From Muricea muricata (Eukaryota; Cnidaria; Anthozoa; Malacalcyonacea; Plexauridae), in the NCBI GenBank assembly GCA_963855995.1, contig OY979717.1, positions 20,931,906 to 20,995,905 of the forward strand: DNA of 64,000 nt. The letters are read 5' to 3'. Position numbers and translations under genes: made by a program. Below, piece by piece: positions 51,060-61,700 of this stretch. Within the stretch, counting starts at the first letter, position 1. Every line of letters begins with the position of its first letter. Under the pieces are notes generated by a model. It worked only from the letters and a program-made list of their open reading frames with translations, was not told where the DNA came from and searched no databases.

Positions 51060-51889
51060 TAGAGTTCCTGACCAAATTTGGCTTAAAAAGCTCCAGTTTT
51101 ACGTTGCCTAAAGAAACTTTCTTGAAATACCCTTAAAATACTGAAAAAATGGCCATTTTGCCTGACTCCGGACAGGGAAAATTTCTCAAATTTCTTGATG
51201 TCTCAAATACAAACCAAACCGTCCTTATTTCCATCAGAATGCCAATTTAGAGTTCGTGACCAAATTTGGCTTAAAAAGCTCCAGTTTTACGTTGCCTAAA
51301 GCAACTTTCTTTAAATACCCTTAAAATACTGAAAAATGGCCATTTTGTCTGTCTCCGGACATGCAAAATATCTCAAATTTCTTGATGTCTCAAATACTAA
51401 CTAAACAATTCTAATTTCCATGAGAATGCCAATTTAGAGTTTCTTACCAAATTTGGCATTAATAGCTTCAACTTTACTTTGCCTAAAGCAACTTTCTTGA
51501 AATACCGTTAAAATACTGAAAAATGGCCTATTTGCCTAACTCCAGACATGCAAAATTTCTCAAACTTTTTGATGTCTCAAATACTAACCAAACCATCCTT
51601 ATTTCCATCAGAATGCCAATTTAGAGTTCCTGACCAAATTTGGCTTAAAAATCTCCACTTTTACATTGCCTAAAGCAACTTTCTTGAAATACCTTTAAAA
51701 TACTGAAAAATGGCAATTTTTCCTGACTCGCGACATGCAAAATTTCTCAAATTTCTTGATGTCTCAAATACTAACCAAACCATCCTTATTTCCGTCAGAA
51801 TGCCATTATAGAGTTCCTGACCAAATTTGGCTTAAAAAGCTCCTGTTTTACATTGCCTAAAGCAACTTTCTTGAAATACCCTTAAAATA
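51060..51889 (+). repeat. ctcactccggaccgg cassette, copy 2 (continuing from 50974)
   Basis: Matches 32127-32956 at offset 18933 and separates unit 2 of the 4125 bp HOR from its partial third unit. A private gttcgtgaccaaatt is seen near 51254. Confidence 0.85.
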
Positions 51890-54560
51890 CTGAAAAAATG
51901 GCCATTTTGCCTGACTCCGGACATGCCAAATTTCTCAAATTTCTTAGTGTCTAAAATAGTAACCAAACCATCCTTATTTCCACCAGAATGCCAATGTAGA
52001 GTTCCTGACCAAATTTGGCTTAAAAAGCTGCACTTTTACATTGCCTGAAGCAACTTTCTTGAAATACCCTTAAAATACTGCAAAATAGCAATTTTGCCTG
52101 ACTCCGGACATGCAAAATTTCTCAAATTTCTTGATGTCTCAAATACTAACCAAACCATCCTTATTTTCAACTAAACGCCAATTTAGAGTTGCTGACCAAA
52201 TTTAGCTTCAAAACCTCCACTTTTACATTGCCTAAAGAAACATTCTTGAAATACCCTTAAAATACTGAAAAAATGGCCATATTGCCTGACTCCAGACATG
52301 CAAAATTTCTCAAATTTCTTGATGTCTCAAATACTATCCAAACCATCCTTATTTCTATCAGAATGCCAATTTAGAGTTCCTGACCAAATTTGGCTTAAAA
52401 AGCTCCAGTTTTACGTTGCCTAAAGCAACTTTCTTGAAATACCCTTAAAATACTGAAAAAATGGCCATTTTGCCTGACTGCGGACAGGCAAAATTTCTCA
52501 AATTTCTTGATGTCTCAAATACAAACCAAACCGTCCTTATTTCCATCAGAATGCCAATTTAGAATTCCTGACCAAATTTGGCTTAAAAAGCTCCAGTTTT
52601 ACGTTGCCTAAAGCAACTTTCTTGAAATACCCTTAAAATACTGAAAAATGGCCATTTTGTCTGTCTCCGGACATGCAAAATATCTCAAATTTCTTGATGT
52701 CTCAAATACTAACTAAACAATTCTAATTTCCATGAGAATGCCAATTTAGAGTTTCTTACCAAATTTGGCATTAATAGCTTCAACTTTACTTTGCCTAAAG
52801 CAACTTTCTTGAAATACCGTTAAAATACTGAAAAATGGCCTATTTGCCTAACTCCAGACATGCAAAATTTCTCAAATTTCTTGATGTCTCAAATACTAAC
52901 CAAACCGTCCTTATTTCCATCAGAATGCCAATTCAGAGTTCCTGACCAAATTTGGCTTAAAAAGCTCCAGTTTTACGTTGCCTAAAGAAACTTTCTTGAA
53001 ATACCCTTAAAATACTGAAAAAATGGCCATTTTGCCTGACTCCGGACAGGCAAAATTTCTCAAATTTCTTGATGTCTCAAATACAAACCAAACCGTCCTT
53101 ATTTCCATCAGAATGCCAATTTAGAGTTCCTGACCAAATTTGGCTTAAAAAGCTCCAGTTTTACGTTGCCTAAAGCAACTTTCTTGAAATACCCTTAAAA
53201 TACTGAAAAATGGCCATTTTGTCTTTCTCCGGACATGCAAAATATCTCAAATTTCTTGATGTTTCAAATACTAACCAAACCATCCTTATTTCCATCAGAA
53301 TGCCAATTTAGAGTTCATGACCAATTTTGGCTTAAAAAGCTCCACTTTTACATTGCCTAAAGCAACTTTCTTGAAATACCCTTAAAATACTGAAAAATAG
53401 CCATTTTGCCTGACTCCGGACATGCAAAATTTCTCAAATTTCTTGATGTCTCAAATACTAACCAAACCATCCTTATTTCCATCTAAATGCCAATTTAGAG
53501 TTCCTGACAAAATTTAGCTTCAAAATCTCCACTTTTTCATTGCCTCAAGCAACTTTCTTGAAATACCCTTTAAATACTGAAAAAATGGCCATATTGCCTG
53601 ACTCCAGACATGAAAAATTTCTCATATTTCGTCATGTCTCAAATACTAACCAAACCATCCTTATTTCCACCAGAATGCCAATTTAGAGTTCCTGACCAAA
53701 TTTGGCTTAAAAAGCTCCAGTTTTACGTTGCCTAAAGCAACTTTCTTGAAATACCCTTAAAATACTGAAAAATAGCCATTTTGCCTGACTCCCGACATGC
53801 AAAATTTCTCAAATTTCTTGATGTTTCAAATACTAACCAAACCATCCTTATTTCCATCAGAATGCCAATTTAGAGTTCATGACCAATTTTGGCTTAAAAA
53901 GCTCCACTTTTACATTGCCTAAAGCAACTTTCTTGAAATACCCTTAAAATACTGAAAAATAGCCATTTTGCCTGACTCCGGACATGCAAAATTTCTCAAA
54001 TTTCTTGATGTCTCAAATACTAACCAAACCATCCTTATTTCCATCTAAATGCCAATTTAGAGTTCCTGACAAAATTTAGCTTCAAAATCTCCACTTTTTC
54101 ATTGCCTCAAGCAACTTTCTTGAAATACCCTTTAAATACTGAAAAAATGGCCATATTGCCTGACTCCAGACATGCAAAATTTCTCATATTTCGTCATGTC
54201 TCAAATACTAACCAAACCATCCTTATTTCCACCAGAATGCCAATTTAGAGTTCCTGACCAAATTTGGCTTAGAAAAGCTCCACTTTTACATTGCCTGAAG
54301 CAACTTTCTTGAAATACCGTTAAAATACTGAAAAATGGCAATTTTTCCTGACTCGCGACATGCAAAATTTCTCAAATTTTTTGATGTCTCAAATACTAAC
54401 CAAACCATCCTTATTTCCACCAGAATGCCAATTTAGAGTTCCTGACCAAATTTGGCTTAGAAAAGCTCCACTTTTACATTGCCTGAAGCAACTTTCTTGA
54501 AATACCGTTAAAATACTGAAAAATGGCAATTTTTCCTGACTCGCGACATGCAAAATTTCT
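51890..54560 (+). repeat. 22-monomer higher-order repeat, partial unit 3
   Basis: Offset 4125 from unit 2 (tattttcaactaaacgcc at 52162, gtctttctccgg head at 53221). It covers about 14 monomers. It differs in a few bases: accgtcc instead of accatcc near 52530, tatctc for tatcta near 52682 and attcagagttcc near 52931. It lacks the ataataacc/tttgttttcaaaagc monomers that follow in unit 2. Confidence 0.86.
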
Positions 54561-55781
54561 CAAATTTTTTGATGTCTCAAATACTAACCAAACCATCCTT
54601 ATTTCCATCAGAATGCCATTATAGAGTTCCTGACCAAATTTGGCTTAAAAAGCTCCTGTTCTACATTGCTTAAAGCAACTTTCTTGAAATACCCTTAAAA
54701 TACTGAAAAAATGGCCATTTTGCCTCACTCCGGACCGGCAAAATTTCTCAAATTTCTTGATGTCTCAAATACTAACCAAACCGTCCTTATTTCCATCAGA
54801 ATGCCACCTTAGAGTTCCTGACCAAATTTGGCTTAAAAAGCTCCAGTTTTACGTTGCCTAAAGAAACTTTCTTGAAATACCCTTAAAATACTGAAAAAAT
54901 GGCCATTTTGCCTGACTCCGGACAGGGAAAATTTCTCAAATTTCTTGATGTCTCAAATACAAACCAAACCGTCCTTATTTCCATCAGAATGCCAATTTAG
55001 AGTTCCTGACCAAATTTGGCTTAAAAAGCTCCAGTTTTACGTTGCCTAAAGCAACTTTCTTTAAATACCCTTAAAATACTGAAAAATGGCCATTTTGTCT
55101 GTCTCCGGACATGCAAAATATCTCAAATTTCTTGATGTCTCAAATACTAACTAAACAATTCTAATTTCCATGAGAATGCCAATTTAGAGTTTCTTACCAA
55201 ATTTGGCATTAATAGCTTCAACTTTACTTTGCCTAAAGCAACTTTCTTGAAATACCGTTAAAATACTGAAAAATGGCCTATTTGCCTAACTCCAGACATG
55301 CAAAATTTCTCAAACTTTTTGATGTCTCAAATACTAACCAAACCATCCTTATTTCCATCAGAATGCCAATTTAGAGTTCCTGACCAAATTTGGCTTAAAA
55401 ATCTCCACTTTTACATTGCCTAAAGCAACTTTCTTGAAATACCTTTAAAATACTGAAAAATGGCAATTTTTCCTGACTCGCGACATGCAAAATTTCTCAA
55501 ATTTCTTGATGTCTCAAATACTAACCAAACCATCCTTATTTCCGTCAGAATGCCATTATAGAGTTCCTGACCAAATTTGGCTTAAAAAGCTCCTGTTTTA
55601 CATTGCCTAAAGCAACTTTCTTGAAATACCCTTAAAATACTGAAAAAATGGCCATTTTGCCTGACTCCGGACATGCCAAATTTCTCAAATTTCTTAGTGT
55701 CTAAAATAGTAACCAAACCATCCTTATTTCCACCAGAATGCCAATGTAGAGTTCCTGACCAAATTTGGCTTAAAAAGCTGC
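54561..55781 (+). repeat. ctcactccggaccgg cassette, copy 3
   Basis: Repeats about 50811-52031 at offset 3750 (20 monomers), with the ctcactccggacc head at 54724 and tccgtcag at 55541. It then joins the repeated 35160 block within a shared cctgaagcaactttcttgaaatac stretch. Confidence 0.86.
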
Positions 55782-58700
55782 ACTTTTACATTGCCTGAAG
55801 CAACTTTCTTGAAATACCGTTAAAATACTGAAAAATGGCAATTTTTCCTGACTCGCGACATGCAAAATTTCTCAAATTTTTTGATGTCTCAAATACTAAC
55901 CAAACCATCCTTATTTCCACCAGAATGCCAATTTAGAGTTCCTGACCAAATTTGGCTTAGAAAAGCTCCACTTTTACATTGCCTGAAGCAACTTTCTTGA
56001 AATACCGTTAAAATACTGAAAAATGGCAATTTTTCCTGACTCGCGACATGCAAAATTTCTCAAATTTTTTGATGTCTCAAATAATAACCAAACCATCCTT
56101 ATTTCCATCAGAATGCCATTATAGAGTTCCTGACCAAATTTGTTTTCAAAAGCTCCTGTTTTACATTGCCTAAAGCAACTTTCTTGAAATAACCTTGAAA
56201 TACTGAAAAAATGGCCATTTTGCCTGACTCCGGACATGCAAAATTTCTCAAATTTCTTGGTGTCTAAAATAGTAACCAAACCATCCTTATTTCCACCAGA
56301 ATGCCAATGTAGAGTTCCTGACAAAATTTGGCTTAAAAAGCTGCACTTTTACATTGCCTGAAGCAACTTTCTTGAAATACCGTTAAAATACTGAAAAATG
56401 GCCTATTTGCCTGACTCCAGACATGGATATTTTCTCAAAATTTTTGATGTCTCAAATACTAACCAAACCATCCTTATTTCCATCAGAATGCCATTATAGA
56501 GTTCCTGACCAAATTTGGCTTAAAAAGCTCCTGTTCTACATTGCTTAAAGCAACTTTCTTGAAATACCCTTAAAATACTGAAAAAATGGCCATTTTGCCT
56601 GACTCCGGACAGGCAAAATTTCTCAAATTTCTTGATGCCTCAAATACTAACCAAACCGTCCTTATTTCCATCAGAATGCCAATTTAGAGTTCCTGACCAA
56701 ATTTGGCTTAAAAAGCTCCAGTTTTACGTTGCCTAAAGCAACTTTCTTGAAAAACCCATAAAATACTGAAAAAATGGCCATTTTGCCTGACCCCGGACAG
56801 GCAAAATTTCTCAAATTTCTTGATGTCTCAAATACTAACCAAACCGTCCTTATTTCCATCAGAATGCCAATTTAGAGTTCCTGACCAAATTTGGCTTAAA
56901 AAGCTCCAGTTTTACGTTGCCTAAAGCAACTTTCTTGAAATACCCTTAAAATACTGAAAAATGGCCATTTTGTCTGACTCCGGACATGCAAAATATCTCA
57001 AATTTCTTGATGTCTCAAATACTAACTAAACAATTTTTGTTTCCATGAGAATGCCAATTTAGAGTTCCTGACCAAATTTGGCATTAAAAGCTTCAACTTT
57101 ACTTTGCCTAAAGCAACTTTCTTGAAATACCGTTAAAATACTGAAAAATGGCCTATTTGCCTGACTCCACACATGCAAAATTTCTCAAACTTTTTGAAGT
57201 CTCAAATACTAACCAAACCATCCTTATTTCCATCAGAATGCCAATTTAGAGCTCCTGACCAAATTTGGCTTAAAAAGCTCCACTTTTACATTGCCTAAAG
57301 CGACTTTCTTGAAATACCGTTAAAATACTGAAAAATGGCAATTTTTCCTGACTAGCGACATGCAAAATTTCTCAAATTTTTTGTTGTCTCAAATAATAAC
57401 CAAACCATCCTTATTTCCATCAGAATGCCATTATAGAGTTCCTGACCAAATTTGGCTTCAAAACCTCCTGTTTTACATTGCCTAAAGCAACTTTCTTGAA
57501 ATAACCTTGAAATACTGAAAAAATGGCCATTTTTCCTGACTCCGGACATGCAAAATTTTTCAAATTTCTTGGTGTCTAAAATAGTAACCAAACCATCCTT
57601 ATTTCCACCAGAATGCCAATGTAGAGTTCCTGACAAAATTTGGCTTAAAAAGCTGCACTTTTACATTGCCTGAAGCAACTTTCTTGAAATACCGTTAAAA
57701 TACTGAAAAATGGCCTATTTGCCTGACTCCAGACATGGATATTTTCTCAAAATTTTTGATGTCTCAAATACTAACCAAACCATCCTTATTTCCATCAGAA
57801 TTCCAATTATAGAGTTCCTGACCAAATTTGGCTTAAAAAGCTCCTGTTCTACATTGCTTAAAGCAACTTTCTTGAAATACCCTTAAAATACTGAAAAAAT
57901 GGCCATTTTGCCTGACTCCGGACAGGCAAAATTTCTCAAATTTCTTGATGTCTCAAATACTAACCAAACCGTCCTTATTTCCATCAGAATGCCAATTTAG
58001 AGTTCCTGACCAAATTTGGCTTAAAAAGCTCCAGTTTTACGTTGCCTAAAGCAACTTTCTTGAAATACCGTTAAAATACTGAAAAAATGGCCATTTTGCC
58101 TGACTGCGGACAGGCAAAATTTCTCAAATTTCTTGATGTCTCAAATACAAACCAAACCGTCCTTATTTCCATCAGAATGCCAATTTAGAGTTCCTGACCA
58201 AATTTGGCTTAAAAAGCTCCAGTTTTACGTTGCCTAAAGCAACTTTCTGGAAATACCCTTAAAATACTGAAAAATGACCATTTTGTCTGTCTCCGGACAT
58301 GCAAAATATCTCAAATTTCTTGATGTCTCAAATACTAACTAAACAATTCTAATTTCCATGAGAATGCCAATTTAGAGTTTCTTACCAAATTTGGCATTAA
58401 TAGTTTCAACTTTACTTTGCCTAAAGCAACTTTCTTGAAATACCGTTAAAATACTGAAAAATAGCCTATTTGCCTAACTCCAGACATGCAAAATTTCTCA
58501 AACTTTTTGATGTCTCAAATACTAACCAAACCATCCTTATTTCCATCAGAATTCCAATTATAGAGTTCCTGACCAAATTTGGCTTAAAAAGCTCCTGTTC
58601 TACATTGCTTAAAGCAACTTTCTTGAAATACCCTTAAAATACTGAAAAAATGGCCATTTTGCCTGACTCCGGACAGGCAAAATTTCTCAAATTTCTTGAT

Positions 58701-61700
58701 GTCTCAAATACTAACCAAACCGTCCTTATTTCCATCAGAATGCCAATTTAGAGTTCCTGACCAAATTTGGCTTAAAAAGCTCCAGTTTTACGTTGCCTAA
58801 AGCAACTTTCTTGAAATACCCTTAAAATACTGAAAAATGGCAATTTTTCCTGACTCGCGACATGCAAAATTTCTCAAATTTTTTGATGTCTCAAATAATA
58901 ACCAAACCATCCTTATTTCCATCAGAATGCCATTATAGAGTTCCTGACCAAATTTGGCTTCAAAAGCTCCTCTTTTACAATGCCCAAAGCAACTTTCTTG
59001 AAATAACCTTGAAATACTGAAAAAATGGCCATTTTGCCTGACTCCGGACATGCAAAATTTCTCAAATTTCTTGGTGTCTAAAATAGTAACCAAACCATCC
59101 TTATTTCCACCAGAATGCCAATGTAGAGTTCCTGACAAAATTTGGCTTAAAAAGCTGCACTTTTACATTGCCTGAAGCAACTTTCTTGAAATACCGTTAA
59201 AATACTGAAAAATGGCCTATTTGCCTGACTCCAGACATGGATATTTTCTCAAAATTTTTGATGTCTCAAATACTAACCAAACCATCCTTATTTCCATCAG
59301 AATTCCAATTATAGAGTTCCTGACCAAATTTGGCTTAAAAAGCTCCTGTTCTACATTGCTTAAAGCAACTTTCTTGAAATACCCTTAAAATACTGAAAAA
59401 ATGGCCATTTTGCCTGACTCCGGACAGGCAAAATTTCTCAAATTTCTTGATGTCTCAAATACTAACCAAACCGTCCTTATTTCCATCAGAATGCCAATTT
59501 AGAGTTCCTGACCAAATTTGGCTTAAAAAGCTCCAGTTTTACGTTGCCTAAAGCAACTTTCTTGAAATACCCTTAAAATACTGAAAAATGGCCATTTTGT
59601 CTGTCTCCGGACATGCAAAATATCTCAAATTTCTTGATGTCTCAAATACTAACTAAACAATTCTAATTTCCATGAGAATGCCAATTTAGAGTTTCTTACC
59701 AAATTTGGCATTAATAGTTTCAACTTTACTTTGCCTAAAGCAACTTTCTTGAAATACCGTTAAAATACTGAAAAATGGCCCATTTGCCTAACTCCAGACA
59801 TGCAAAATTTCTCAAACTTTTTGATGTCTCAAATACTAACCAAACCATCCTTATTTCGATCAGAATGCCAATTTAGAGTTCCTGACCAAATTTGGCTTAA
59901 AAAGCTCCAGTTTTACGTTGCCTAAAGCAACTTTCTTGAAATACCCTTAAAATACTGAAAAAATGGCCATTTTGCCTGACTCCGGACAGGCAAAATTTCT
60001 CAAATTTCTTGATGTCTCAAATACAAACCAAACCGTCCTTATTTCCATCAGAATGCCAATTTAGAGTTCCTGACCAAATTTGGCTTAAAAAGCTCCAGTT
60101 TTACGTTGCCTAAAGCAACTTTCTTGAAATACCCTTAAAATACTGAAAAATGGCCATTTTGTCTGTCTCCGGACATGCAAAATATCTCAAATTTCTTGAT
60201 GTCTCAAATACTAACTAAACAATTCTAATTTCCATGAGAATGCATATTTAGAGTTTCTTACCAAATTTGGCATTAATAGCTTCAACTTTACTTTGCCTAA
60301 AGCAACTTTCTTGAAATACCGTTAAAATACTGAAAAATGGCCTATTTGCCTAACTCCAGACATGCAAAATTTCTCAAACTTTTTGATGTCTCAAATACTA
60401 ACCAAACCATCCTTATTTCCATCAGAATGCCAATTTAGAGTTCCTGACCAAATTTGGCTTAAAAATCTCCACTTTTACATTGCCTAAAGCAACTTTCTTG
60501 AAATACCTTTAAAATACAGAAAAATGGCAATTTTTCCTGACACGCGACATGCAAAATTTCTCAAATTTCTTGATGTCTCAAATACTAACCAAACCATCCT
60601 TATTTCCATCAGAATGCCATTATAGAGTTCCTGACCAAATTTGGCTTAAAAAGCTCCTGTTTTACATTGCCTAAAGCAACTTTCTTGAAATACCCTTGAA
60701 ATACTGAAAAAATGGCCATTTTGCCTGACTCCGGACATGGCAAATTTCTAAAATTTCTTAGTGTCTAAAATAGTAACCAAACCATCTTTATTTCCACCAG
60801 AATGCCAATGTAGAGTTCCTGACCAAATTTGGCTTAAAAAGCTGCTCTTTTACATTGCCTGAAGCAACTTTCTTGAAATACCGTTAAAATACTGAAAAAT
60901 GGCCTATTTGCCTGACTCCAGACATGCAAAATTTCTCAAATTTCTTGATGTCTCAAATACTAACCAAACAATCCTTATTTCCATCAGAATGCCAATTTAG
61001 AGTTCCTGACCAAATTTGGCTTAAAAAGCTCCACTTTTACATTGCCTAAAGCAACTTTCTTGAAATACCCTTAAAATACTGCAAAATAGCAATTTTGCCT
61101 GACTCCGGACATGCAAAATTTCTCAAATTTCTTGATGTCTCAAATACTAACCAAACCATCCTTATTTCCAACTAAATGCCAATTTAGAGTTGCCCACCAA
61201 ATTTAGCTTCAAAACCTCCACTTTTACATTGCCTAAAGAAACTTTCTTGAAATACCCTTGAAATACTGAAAAAATGGCCATTTTGCCTGACTCCGGACAT
61301 GCCAAATTTCTCAAATTTCTTAGTGTCTAAAATAGTAACCAAACCATCCTTATTTCCACCAGAATGCCAATGTAGAGTTCCTGACCAAATTTGGCTTAAA
61401 AAGCTGCACTTTTACATTGCCTGAAGCAACTTTCTTGAAATACCGTTAAAATACTGAAAAATGGCCTATTTGCCTAACTCCAGACATGCAAAATTTCTCA
61501 AATTTCTTGATGTCTCAAATACTAACCAAACAATCCTTATTTCCATCAGAATGCCAATTTAGAGTTCCTGACCAAATTTGGCTTAAAAAGCTCCACTTTT
61601 ACATTGCCTAAAGCAACTTTCTTGAAATACCCTTAAAATACTGCAAAATAGCAATTTTGCCTGACTCCGGACATGCAAAATTTCTCAAATTTCTTGATGT

